Positions 25,501-38,188 of a stretch of DNA of 64,000 nt are shown piece after piece. The notes beneath the pieces were generated by a model that did no database searches, had not been told where the DNA came from, and worked only from the letters and a program-made list of their open reading frames with translations. The number at the start of each line of letters is the position of its first letter. The stretch's first letter is position 1. The position numbers and the translations under genes were made by a program. The stretch lies in contig KV748199.1 of assembly GCA_001692895.1 (NCBI GenBank), forward strand, positions 2,046,001 to 2,110,000, written 5' to 3'. Source of the stretch: Cenococcum geophilum 1.58. Lineage: Eukaryota; Ascomycota; Dothideomycetes; Gloniales; Gloniaceae.

Positions 25501-28500
25501 TAGACCCTTAAAGGAATTTAAAGATAATACCTAAATTTATAAGTTAAATAGTAGGATTAATAGTTTAAAGTATTAATAGATAGTGGAGTAATAAGAAACT
25601 ATATCTCACTAGTAATAGTTAAAAGGATAGGTTTACCATATAGGAAAAAGGAACACCCTTACCTATTAGTAATAATTTTAGGAGATCTAATAACCTACGA
25701 AGGAGGGATTATTAATCTTAAAATAGGACTAGTCTAGTTAACTATTAAAGGAAGACAGATTAAGATGTCTTTTAATATATTACTATTAGGGAATAATAAG
25801 GCAGTATTAAGAATGCCTTAGTTATAGAAATATAATCTAAAGATTAATTGGGTTATAGGTTAGGTTAATATTAGGGATACTTAATGCCATAAGATGTAAT
25901 AATAAGCTAAGTTAGTATAATACTAAGTAGGAGCAACCTATAAAGAAATAGAAAAGGGACTAAGTTATATACTAAAAAGATACTATAAGTATAGTAAGAA
26001 ACTATAGTTACTAAAAAGTGAAAAGCTGTTAGAGTATATAGTATAGGACTATAAGATAGAGTTAAAACTAGGAATAAGTCTAAAGTTTTTTCCAATCTAT
26101 AAGCTTACTAAAGAAGAAGGTAGAGTATTAAAAGAGTTTATTTAGGAGAACTTATAAAAGGGATATATTAAACTATCGCAGTTATTAGCGGGTTATCTAG
26201 TACTATTTATATTAAAGAAGAATAGCAAACTAAGGCTATATATTAACTATAGGTAGTTAAACAGCATTACCAGGAAGGATAGGTACTTTTTACCCTTAAT
26301 TAGTAAGATCTAAGATAAAATAAGTAATATATAAATCTTTATAAAGATAGATCTAAGATAGGCGTACTATTAGATTAGAATTAAGGAAGGTAATAAATAA
26401 AAGGCAGTCTTTAGGTTAAAGGAAAGACTATACAAACTATTAGTTATATAATTTAGGCTTATAAACGCACTAGCAATATTTTAGAAGCATATTAACAATA
26501 TATTAAGAGAATACTTAGATAAATTTATTATAGTATACCTTAATAATATTATTATCTACTTAATAACTAAGGAAGAATACGGGGAACACATTAAATAGGT
26601 CTTAAAGAGACTATAAGAAGAATAGATGCTAGTAGTAATTAAGAAATACGAGTTCTTTACTAGGAAGACCAATTTTATTAAATTTATTATTAAACTAGGC
26701 CAACTTAGCATAGATCTAAAGAAGATTAAAGCTATAATAAATTAGTAAAAACCGGAAAACGTTACGTAGTTAAGATTATTTTTAGGGTTTTGCAATTACT
26801 ATAGAAGGTTTATAGCGCAATAGTTAAAGGATATTAAGCCATTTACGTAATTAATAAAGAAAGAAGAACTATAGGTATAGGGAAAGGAATAATGGGAATT
26901 ATTTAAAAAAGTTAAAGAGTTATTTACCTAGGAGCTAGTTCTTAAGGTCTATTAACTAGGACTAGAGATAGTTATAGAAATAAATATATTAGACTATATA
27001 CTAGGGGCGTACTTTATATAGAAATATTAAAATAAATAGCACCTAGTAGTATACTATAGTTGGAAGATAACACTACTAGAGTTAAACTATAACATCTATA
27101 ATAAGGAGTTATTAGGTATAGTTATAGTACTAAAGAAATAGAGAGTATTTTTATAAGGTATAAAAGAACTATTTATAGTTAAAACGGACTATAAGAACCT
27201 AATAGGATTCCTAATAATAAAGGAACTTAACTAAAGATAGGTTAGATGGGCAGAGATACTTATAGAATACTATTTTAAGATTTAGTATATTAAGGGTATA
27301 GATAATATAAGGGTAGATGCTTTAAGTTAGAAAGCTAAACTATAGAATAATAAAAAGCCATTAGGGGCTTTACTGCGAAAAGATATAGACGGATTAATTA
27401 GGTACAATTATCTAAAAATTGCAGTAACTTAAAAAAATAAAGAACTAGAAAGAGTCTATAAGACACTAAAGAGCTTTTAGGTATAAAGAATTCTAGAAGT
27501 ATAGCTAAAAACCCATAAACGGATATATACGAAAATTAAGAAGCTAAATATATCTTAAGAAGTATAGTAGAGCATTTTATAGAAGATTTCTATAAGGGAA
27601 TAACTTAAGGATATAATAGAGCTAGAGGCTTAGTGTTAAGACTCTAAGAGAAGTATATTATTAATAGAATTTAGGGCTTAGTATAAAAAGTTATAAGGGA
27701 ATATTTAAATTACTAAAGAAATAAACTAATAAGGTATAAGCTATATAGAGGGCTATAACCTATTAAAATACTAGAGAGACTATAGGAGGTTATATTATAG
27801 GACTTTATTATTAAGTTACTAAAGTTAAAAGATCCTATTACTGGACGAGATTATAATATAATCTTAGTAATAGTAGATAAGCTTATAAAGTGGGGATACT
27901 TTATAGCGTATATAGAAGAAATCTTAGCGGAAGATATCGCTAAAATCTATATTAAAGAAGTGTTTATAAGATATAGGGTATTAAGCAAAATTATATTAGA
28001 TAGAGATTTAAGATTTATAGTAGTATTCTAGGAGGTATTCTTAGCGGAGTAAAAAGTTAGAGCAGTAACTTCTACTATATATTATCCGCAGATAGATAGT
28101 TAAATAGAAAAACTAAATTAGACGCTAGAGCAGTATCTAAAGCACTATATTAATTACGTATAGAATAATTAGGTATTATTATTACTAGTTATATAGTTTA
28201 TATATAATATAACACTATAAAAAGGAATAGGTATATTACTATTTAAAGCAAATTATAGATATAAGCTAAGAATATCGTTATTACTATAGTAAGTAAAGAA
28301 AATAAGTAGCACAGCTAAAGAAAGAATAAAGATATTAATAAATCTTTATATAGACCTTATAGAATTAGTAAAGAAAGTATAAGAGAGAATAAAAAGATAC
28401 TATAATACTAAGAGATCTAAGGGACTAGATCTTAAGGAGGGAGATAAAGTATAGCTACTATACAAAAATTTTAAGAGTTAATAACTAAGTAAGAAATTGG

Positions 28501-29580
28501 ACTATGTTAAACTAGGACCTTTTAAAATTATATAAAGGATTTTACAGTTATATTTAAGTTAGACCTACTAGCTAAAATAAAGATTTACCCTATATAGTAT
28601 ATCGCAATACTAGAGCTAGTATACGGGAATATTAAGCTACTAGTTTATAAGGTAGATATGTATAGAGGATAAAAAGAAGATAAATAGTAAGTTTTAAAGA
28701 TCGTTAATTATAAGGATATTAACGATAAAATATAGTATAAGGTTAAGTAGATAGGCTATAATAAAACTACCTAGAAACTATTAAAGAATTTAAAGAACGC
28801 TATAGGAAAGGTATAGGAGTATTAAAAGAGATTAGGTTAGGCAGTATTAACAAAAAAAGATTACTAAAAAATAAGTTACCTAAGGGGGACCTAAGAAGAG
28901 TAGTTGCCGAACTACTTAGATTTATTTCCTTCTTAGATAGAAGAGAATTCGTTTTTTTATTACTAAGTTCCTATAAACCCTATTTTATAAGTTTCTACTC
29001 CTTAGAATGAACCTTTTTATAACCCTTTTTAAGACGGATTAGTTAAGCGGACGCTACTAAACGAGACTTAAGGGCCCGTTATTAAGTATTGGCAGCCTCT
29101 TATTTAGCATCCTAAGAATAGCGCAGTTCTGCTAGAGTAATAGATAGTTTATTATCTAGCTGCGTAGCAGTAAATTAAATATAAGACCCTAGAACAAATT
29201 AATTAGGGAACTAGACAACTATTAAGAGTAATAGGTTATATATATTTAGTATTAGAGATAGAGCAAATGTCGTAGAATAAATAAATATTTGCTTTAGTGC
29301 ACTTTAAGTAAAAGAATAGTTATTATAAAAATAAGTTCGCTAGCGTAATATAAACCAACCCCTTTTTTAAATAGTAAGAATATAGAGATGGTATAATCTT
29401 ACCAAGAGATAATATTGCAGTAATAGTGCGGATACGACGAGCAGTTAAAGAAGAAGAAATTACTTTAGGTATAATAAGCAATAATATTAACTAAATTAAT
29501 TAAACGGATATTACACCTCTAGTAAATAACTTAGAGATATTTTAAATCTTTAAGGACAAAGATAAAGAGGAGGGAGATAG

Positions 29581-30004
29581 TGTTATAGACGCTTTAAGTA
29601 TAATACTATAACTACTTAGAGAGGAGTTAAAAGAAGCTAGTTAGTTAATTTAGGCACGGTTTAGAATGGAACTGGTAGAACTATATAACGAGGAATAGTA
29701 ACTAAGGTTACGTAGGGTAATCTATATAATCTATAGGATCTATATAATCTGTAATAGAGTAGATAAAGTATACGTATATTATGTATAAGAAGGATTTTAT
29801 AGGAGTACGGTTATGTATTTAAGGACCCTTAATCCCTACCTAGATAGTTTCTTCCTTATAGTAATTCTTAGAATATAATTAAAGTTAATCTATTAGGCAA
29901 CTACTCCACTAGTTATTATTACGTTATTAACTTTAACTTGCATTACTTATACACCTAGCCTATTAACGAGCCTATTGTAGTTCTTGCTATAAGGTTCCGT
30001 TACA
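29581..30004 (+). repeat. Y2 3' LTR
   Basis: This 424 bp LTR begins TGTTATAGACGC directly after the purine tract and ends TTCCGTTACA. The LINE sequence resumes after it with the duplicated target. Confidence 0.9.
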
Positions 30005-30951
30005 CTAAAAGATAAAAAGGTTTATATCTTTATAGATAGCTAGGTAGCTATTAAAAGATTATAACTAAATTCTCTTACAGGAGGGCAAGAACTAGTCTTT
30101 AAAATTATGTAAAGCTGCTCCTATTTAACTAGTAAGAGTATCTCTATTAACTTCTATTGGGTTCTTAGCTACTTAGGAATTTATAGAAACGAAATAATAG
30201 ATAAACTAGCTAAAAAGGGCCTCTTTAGAAGAAAAATAAAGTCTTTTTATACTTCCTTATCCTATATAGGGAGAGTAGTAAGAGAAAAGATACTAAAATA
30301 GTAGAAAAATAATTGGCAACAGAATAAGAATAAAGGAAAACACTATATTAGGATCTATAAAGGAAGCTATTCCTTTTCTCTTTAAGTACCTAAGGATAGA
30401 TATCCTAAAAAGCTATAATTAGCTTTCTTCTAGCTAATGTTAAAAAAGGGCTACTTTAAATCCTTTTTTAGAACAATAGGGAAGGATAAAGAAGGTAGAT
30501 ACTTTAGAGAATATACTGCTATATAAACTCCTAAATACCTACTATTAGACTATAGCCTATATAAGGAAGAGAGAAAGAAAATACAAAGGTAACTAGGCTC
30601 TTCTCTCTCTTTAAAGAAGTTATTTTGCATAAAGAAAGGAAGAGAAGCTCTTTTTTTTTATTCCTAAATAGGACAGAAATAGCTACTAAAAAGTAGCTAA
30701 TAGTAGCAGGATCTTTAGAAGGAGGTAACTCCTACTAGGCTTTTAGTAGATAGATAATAGTAAGTAAAAGGACAGAAATAGGCGTTAGGATTTCTTATTT
30801 CCTATAATCTTTTCTATTGTTTTCTTATTACCTAATAGTTATTAATAACCTAGTATTTTTACTAAGAAACTATAAACTACTAGGATATAGTTACTAGTAT
30901 ATATTAAGCTACCTAAGAAGGATTTATATATATAGAGTTATAGCGCTATAG
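30005..30951 (+). mobile_element. LINE piece 2: rest of RNase H, C-terminus, start of 3' UTR
   Basis: This piece continues the RNase H domain cut at 22083. An IFIDS block (third catalytic strand) lies near 30030, and a GIYRNEIIDKLAKKG block near 30175-30220 is the conserved C-terminal motif of LINE RNase H. The frame then runs through a basic C-terminal region to about 30700. A non-coding, AT-rich 3' region follows and is cut by Y3 after TATAG (30947-30951). Confidence 0.75.
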
Positions 30952-31377
30952 TATAACGGAACCTTGTAGTAAAAACTATAATAGGTCCTATTATTGGGCT
31001 AGGTGTGTAGGAAATACAAGTATAAAAGTTAACAATGTAATAATAACTGGTGGAGTAGTTACCTAATAGATTAACTCTAATTATATTCTAAGAATTACTA
31101 TAAGAAAGGAACTATCTGGGTAGGGACTATAATCCTTTAAATACATAACCGTACTCTTAAGAAAACCTTTTTATATATAATGTACGTCTTATATATAAGG
31201 TATATAAGTTCCTTCTATCTCTTTTATTTAATACGTAGCACGTTATATAACCTTAGTTATTATTCCTCGTTATATAGTTCTATCGGCTCTATTCTAAACT
31301 ATGCCTAAATTAACTAACTAGCTTCTTCCAACTCTTCCCTAAGTAGTTATAATATTATACTTAAAGCGTTCGTAATA
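30952..31377 (-). repeat. Y3 3' LTR (left)
   Basis: This 426 bp LTR begins TATAACGGAACC and ends GCGTTCGTAATA on the + strand. It is followed by the reverse-complement purine tract CTATCTCCCTCC. Confidence 0.9.
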
Positions 31378-32000
31378 CTATCTCCCTCCTCTTTATCTTT
31401 GTCCTTAAAGATTTAAAATATCTCTAAGTTATTTACTAGAGGTGTAATATTCGTCTAATTAATTTAGTTAATATTATTACTTATTATACCTAAAGTAATT
31501 TCTTCCTTATACGCCTAACGTCGTGCTTATACTATTGCTGCAATATTATCTCTTAGTAAGATTATACCGTTTCTATATTCTTGTTATTTAAAAGAAGGGT
31601 TAGTTTATATTGCGTTAGCGAACCTATTTTTATAATAACTATTCTCTTACTTAGAGTACACTAAAGCGAATATTTATTTATCCTATAATATTCGCTTTAC
31701 CTTTAATGCTAAATATACGCGGCCTATTACTCTTAATAGTCGTTTAGTTCCCTAATTAATTTGTCTTAGGGTTTTATATTTAATCTACTGCTACATAGCT
31801 AGATAGTAAACTGTCTTAAGCCCTTACTAAATTAAAATATTCTCAAGATACGGAATAGAAGGCCTTAAATGCTTATATTACGGCGTCTACTTATTTACTT
31901 CGTCTTAAGAAGGTTTATAAAATGGTCTATTTTAAGGAGTAAAAACTTATAGAATAAGGCCTATAGGAACTTAATGATAAAAGAACGGATTCTTCTCTAA

Positions 32001-32213
32001 TTGTCACGGCTCGAATAAATGCCTCTAAACCAAAGCTTGAACGAATACTGTATTACAAAGATACTAAGCTAAAGAGAAGGAAAAAGGGGTCGCTAGGACC
32101 GATGTAAACAAATATATAGGGTAAGCCGCTAAGGCGCTAGCTTTAGGCGGGCCAATCGTAGGTCGGCAGAATATGGCAGAATTTGGCAGGTAACGTGCGA
32201 TAGCGCCGTTATA
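32001..32213 (-). repeat. Z 3' LTR (left)
   Basis: This 213 bp LTR begins TGTCACGGCTCG and ends GCGCCGTTATA. It contains repeated GGCAGAATWTGGCAG units at about 32164-32190. The adjoining TTACCCCCCTCTTT is the reverse complement of the purine tract. Confidence 0.9.
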
Positions 32214-35200
32214 TTACCCCCCTCTTTAAAGAAAGCCTGCCCTTAGGCTTAGTTAGAAATAGGGTAGCACTAGGCTTATAAATATAGGATTACAAAATAT
32301 AAGATAAGGAGAATAAAGGGGACACGAATACGTCCAGACTAAGTATAAAGGGCAATTGTAGGCTAAGTAGAAGCATTAGGCCAGAAAAAGTAGCCGCTAA
32401 AAGTCTTAGTACGGATCTGACTAATTAGACAACTTTAACCGGCGGTCGAAGTTCCTAAATATCTAATATTTTACGGTACTGGTAGAAAACGGTAAAATTT
32501 GGCAGAATTTGGCAGACAGCTGTATTAGGGCTTTGGGGCGTTTTTGTCCCTATGTTCTTCCGGTAACTTATTATCTTTATTATACCAGCATTCCATCTAT
32601 TCGTCTAGGTACTTTAGGGGTCTAGGCGCATTAGGGTATTAGTTATAGAATTCTTTAAGCTTCTAGGGGTAGCCTATAAAGTTCCACGTAGGGTACTAGG
32701 TTAGGTTAGGATCGTAGCCCTTCCATTAGACACGGTATTTTAGCGTTCCCCATACTATCTTATAGGCCAGTATTTCGGTAACCTCCTATTTACTATTACC
32801 GTTTACTTAAACTGGTAGGGGAGGCTTATTCTTTTATTTAGGCAATGGGTTATTTATAGCTTTCCATAACTTATCTAGTAAGAAGATAAGGTGAACCCTA
32901 ATTGAATCTAGGAGCTTTATCTTGTACAAGTTGCCTATCTTTTTAAGAACCTTATATGGTCCTACTATCTAGTAGTCTAGCTTATGGCTAGGTCGTTCGG
33001 TCTTCTAATTCCTTATTATAACCTAGACTATATCGCCAGGGGTAAAGTTGGGCTCTTAACGGTGTTTGTTCGCCTACTATTTTATTAACCTCTAAGCTTT
33101 TTCCAGGTTCTTATAGGCTACCGTTTAGGCCTCCTCTAATTGTTTAGCGTACTATTAGGCCTTAGTATAGGATAGCTTCTCTTATATAGTCTAGGGTTCT
33201 TCTAGCCTTTTCTAGTTAAAGCTTATATGGGGTAAGTATCCCATTTCTAGCTAAATTGGGGTAAACCCTATGGAGTTATAGGGTAAGGTTGCTTACGCGT
33301 AGTCCATTAAGGGTAGTAGTTTAGACTAGTTGTCCTAGAAATAGTTAATAAAGGGCCTAAGCCTCTAGTCTAGGTACTGATTTATAATCTCTATCTAACC
33401 GTCTATCTGGGGGTAATAAGCTGTAGAAAGCTTTAGCTTAATACCTAGGATTTGGGTAAACTCATTCTAGAAGGCCAATATAAACTATGGCCTATAATTA
33501 GACATAATAGTATCTAGTGGTCTGTAGATTTAGTAGACGTAATGGACATATAGCCGGGCTGCCTCTTTAGCATTAATATTCTTATAACAGGGAATTAAGA
33601 ACAGGCGTTTACTAAAGCGGTTGACTATAACTATAACTATATCGTATCCGTTACGGTCCCTAGGTAGTTTATAGAAGTTTATAGAGATATACTGCTAAGG
33701 GCGCTCTAGTATTAGGAGTGGCTTAAATAGTCCTAGGGTCTTATCCCGTGGGATTATAGCTCTCTAGCAGTCTTCGCAGTTCCGTATATATTAATTAATA
33801 TCCATAACTATTCTTAGCTAATAGTAGCGGCAGTTAATAATTTTACGGGTCTTATTCTTGCTAGGGTGTGCCGTAAAGACTTAGCAATAAGCTTCGCGGA
33901 TTAGTTTGGTTTATAGATTGTTAATGTTAGGGACTATAAGCCGCTCCTAGTATAGAAGCAATCCTTCCTCTGTTTTAAAATTGGGGTCTTCTTTTACAGC
34001 TTATTCGCGGAGGGCCCTTAGGGCGTTAGCCGTGCGGTTTGCAGTTAGGAGGCAGTTAATTAGCCCTATTAGCTTATCTAAGGACTCCTCTATTAGTGCT
34101 AGCTCGTTTTACTAGGAGTCTAGCTCCTTAAGGATCTGCGGGTCAAGCTATTCTAGATAGAGGAGGGCGTGCGTCCAATATTGGGTCTTTAGCTTATCCT
34201 GGGGTCCTACGTCTTATTCTCTTCGGGTAAGGGCATTAGCCTTAGAGTTTTACTTACTAGAACGATATATAATCGTAAAGAAGAATTAGGAGAGTATTTT
34301 GGCCTACTAGGCCTATCGGCTAGTAAGCTGCTTTATAGTTATAAAGTACTCTAGGGCTTTATAATCTGTATATATCTTAATCTAGGAGTTCGTACCTTTA
34401 AGCTCTACGCGCTATTAGGAGAGTAATTAAATAATAGCTAGCATTTCTTTATTATGTACTTTATAGTTACACTCAGCCGGGTCTATTGTCTTTAAGAAAA
34501 AAGCTATAGGGTACTATTCGCCGTCTAGATGTAACTATAATAGGATTCCTGCTACAACCCTATTAGAGGCATCCGTTTCTAGCATTAATTTAAGGTCTGG
34601 GTTATAGTAATAAAGGATTAAGGAAGAGATAAGCCAATCCTTTATCTCTTTAAAGGCTTCTATATAGCTATCGTTAAAGACAAAAGGCGTATCCTTCCTA
34701 GTTAGTTATATAAGAGGTTTTACCGTAATTCCGTAGTTATAGATAAACCAGTAATAGAAGTTGTAGAAGCTAAGGAAGGACTAGATTCCTTTTACTGTAT
34801 AAGGGGGCTTCTAGTTACGGATTGCCTCTACCTTCTTAGGGTTAACCTTAATTCCTTCCATAGTTATAATAAACCCGAGGTATTTTGTACGTTTTACCCT
34901 AAACTCGCATTTCTTAATATTAACTTATAAGCCCGCGTTCCGTAGTCTCTCTAGGACCTTCTTAATATAAACTTAATGCTTAAGTTCGTTGTTTAAGTAT
35001 ATAAGAATGTTGTTTAGGTATACCGTGTAGAATTCGTTAAGGTAATTAAAAAGAACGTTATTTATATACCTTTAGTATATAGCCAGTCCGTTTATTAGTC
35101 TAAAAGGAAGAACTTTATATTTATAGGAACTATAACGGGTATAGAACGTTGTTAAATCTTTAGATATAAGATTTATCCTAATTCGGTAGAAAGCTTAGCG

Positions 35201-37976
35201 GATATTAAGTTTAATAAAGATCTTCGCCTAGCTTAGATATACAAGGGTCTTATTAATTAAAGGAATAGAATACCAGTCCTTTTAAGTAATAGCGTTTAGC
35301 TTTTAATAGTTAATATAAAAACGAAGGCCTTTATTAGGCTTTTTTACAAATAGGATAGGGGAAGTAAAAGGGGCTTAACTTAGCTCAATAAACCCTTTAT
35401 CTAGGTTGTTAATTAAGTACTACTTTATTACTTTTAGCTTATCCGTTAATTAATAGTAGAGGGGGCTATAGCCTAGCGAGTTATTAGCTTTTAATTAAAT
35501 CTTATAATTATACGTCTAGTAGGGGGGTAACTTATCTAAGGCCGCCTTTAAGAATACATCCTTATAGTTTATATAAATGGTAGAAAGGAGGCGTTTGACT
35601 AGTTCCTTATCGGTTTCCTTAGCTAGCCTTTCCTCTCTATTATTAATAATTTAGTTAATCTTATATAGGCTCGTTATAAAGATCTTATTATCCTTCTAGT
35701 ATATATTAAAGTGGAACGCTATAGCGCTAATTGCGGCGATGTTTATAGTAGGGGGGTTGCCTAACAATAGGGGCGTATGTAACTTTAGGAACTTCTAGGG
35801 TACTAGCGTTATTATTACCCCTTTTAGCTCCTATTATATCTTTTAGAGGTTATCCCTTATATCCTATTAATATGTTTTTTTCCATACTAGTTAGATCCGT
35901 GCGATTTAGACGTCGTCTATATTACTATTAGTCCTACTTCTATACGTAGAGTCCTCTTTAAACATAGCGCTTTAGGAGAGTATCTTTATCGGTACGGAGT
36001 TCTTTTTAGCTTCACGGCAGGTATCTTCTTAGGTAAAGGCTAGGTTACGGGCCCAGACATCCTACTAGTAGGTAGGGTTAGCCCTCACGGCTAGTATCTT
36101 ACGGTTAGTTTAGATCTTCCTAATAAAGAAGGGCAACCTTGGTCTATCCTCCGGCTAGATAAACTGTCTTTATTATACGTTTAACCAGATATTAAAATAG
36201 GATATCTATTTTCGTCTAAGGATTATATTATAAGACCCTAGGTCTAGGATGCAAAAGGGGATACCGTATTGGCGTCGTCCGTTAAGAGCGATATATAACT
36301 TTAAGACGTAGGTAACGGGCCGACCGGCTTGGCCGTTATAGCCTTTTACCTAAATAGGCTTCTCTAGTTAGATAGCTTCTGCATTTAAAAACTTAGCAAC
36401 ATTATTTACATAGGTAATATTTATAAAGGCGAAGCTATTTGCTCTAGTATTAATAAGGGTAGTTGTATTAACTCTATATCCATTTTAAGATACTATACAT
36501 AGAAACGTAAAATGCTTTCCACCTATTAACTAACTAAGATTAATCTCTTTAAGATTAATAGGGTACCCTAGGGGGGAGTTTTTCCCTAGGGTTCCTCTTT
36601 TCCCAACTTATTTAACATTTCTTCTTCCTCTATCTCCTTAATATCGCCTATATCCTTTAGCTCCAGGCAGAATAAGGCAAAGTAACCCTATTTATCGCAG
36701 TTAAAGCACGTGGCCGAGGCAGGGTTAATTGGAGTATTGCGGCGAATACTAGTTAATGGCGTGGTATATAACTGGTCGGGCGAGGCTCGCTAGTGCGTAG
36801 TTATAACCGCCTTTAGTAAAAGAGTAGTTATAACCCATCCTCCTACTCTAGCTCCTATAGGTATAGCTAGCGAGTTCTAATTATTACGGAGTCGCTTCTG
36901 CTGATTAGGGTGGGTATTAATCTGCTTTAGTTCTAAGTCTAATAATAGGCAATAAGCTGCAAGTCTTTTATAGGTTAGTAGGTTATTTAAGGTTACAGCA
37001 ATCTTTTCTTGTAGCCGGATTATTAGCTTATTATATAGGTCTAATTAGTAGTTCTTAAGGGGGACCTAGCCTTCTCCTATAAGGTATAGGAATTAAGTTT
37101 GGAATTTAGTAAAGGGTTAGTTCAGTTTTATTATTAGGCGATTATAGTTATAACAGGCATCCCGTACTTTGTTTGGGTTAACGTAGATAGCCGCTAGGTA
37201 CCGTATTATCTTATTAACGGATATAAATTAGATAGGGGAGTCGTCCTTAAACTTGGCTTAAAGGTGCCGTTAGGCGTCCCTAGTAGTTTAACTAAAGAGG
37301 TAGAGCATTTTGGCTTCTTTAGAAAGGAAATAGTTATAGTTAACGCGGAGCTTTCCTCGTACTTAAATCCTCTAATTCTTAAAAGTAGGGTCTATCCCGT
37401 TAGATAGTAGTGGGGGGTTAAGGAACTTAACGGACTTTAATTGCTTTATTATTATATCCGTACTCCCTAGTATATTATATTTAGTGAAGTAAATAGGTTA
37501 GCTAGGGCTTTAAGAAGGGAAAGCTGGGCTATTTTATAGGGCCGTAAGGCTTTTTAGGATCTCTTGTAGGGTCTCTTATATATTTCTTACTTTAAGATAA
37601 TTGGCTTCCTAGCTGGCTACAAGGGCACGAATCTACTCGCGTACGTCTACAATGTTATTATTATCTTTAATTTCTAATCCTAATTGGATCTTAGGTTCCT
37701 CTCAGGTAGAGGTAGCTCTCTTAGATAAGCTTGCTTTAGGTACCATCATTAGCTTCCTAAGGTTTATCGGTATTATATGCTTTAGTTTTAATTCCGGGGG
37801 TATAGGTCTAGTCCTATCTAGCTTATAAGGTAGGATATTATCTAGGCCTTCCTAGGCAATATAGAGTTGTTTTAGTGTCTAAGTATAGCGTATTAATGCG
37901 TTATTGCAGACAAAGTTTCTTTAGGGTAGGATATTATTAAGGCCTTCCCAGGTAAAATAGGGAGAGCTTAATATAA

Positions 37977-38188
37977 TGTCACGGCTTAAATAAATGCCTT
38001 TAAACCGAAGCTTGAACGAATACTGTATTACAAAGATACTAAGCTAAAGAGAAGGAAAAAGGGGTCGCTAGGACCGATGTAAACAAATATATAGGGTAAG
38101 CCGCTAAGGCGCTAGCTTTGGGCGGGCTAATCGCGGGTTAATAGAATATGGCAGAATTTGGCAGGTAATGTACAATAGCGCCGTTATA
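37977..38188 (-). repeat. Z 5' LTR (right)
   Basis: This 212 bp LTR begins TGTCACGGCTTA, matches 32001-32213 almost completely and ends GCGCCGTTATA. It is followed by the duplicated CTAAT. Confidence 0.9.

Larger units (their letters stand above)
22084..30004 (+). mobile_element. Chromovirus-type Ty3/gypsy element Y2, structurally whole
   Basis: This is a 7.9 kb element on the + strand with two 424 bp LTRs. Its target duplication is CTAGA (22079-22083) and CTAAA (30005-30009). In order: gag from about 22555, CCHC zinc knuckle near 23570-23605 (INCGK is visible), protease near 25575, and RT with its YLN-type catalytic block near 26535-26560. RNase H (about 27040-27340), integrase (about 27650-28400) and a chromodomain-like segment near 28731-28785 follow. 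A 0.7 kb tail ends at the purine tract AGAGGAGGGAGATAG before 29581. It is inserted inside the LINE RNase H domain. RIP has broken the coding regions throughout. Confidence 0.9.
32001..38188 (-). mobile_element. Chromovirus element Z (Ty3/gypsy), structurally whole
   Basis: This is a 6.2 kb element on the - strand with short LTRs (213 and 212 bp) and a perfect target duplication CTAAT (31996-32000 and 38189-38193). Read on the - strand: gag from about 37900; CCHC zinc knuckle near 36680-36725 (CFNCDK visible); protease near 36400-36480. RT has its YLNN-type block near 35003-35028. RNase H (about 34250-34600) and integrase (about 33200-34100) follow. A clear chromodomain at about 32650-32760 (WKGYDPN visible) precedes a purine tract abutting the left LTR. 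The length and order match fungal chromoviruses. It is inserted in Y3 and therefore younger. RIP has broken the reading frames, with many breaks. Confidence 0.9.
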
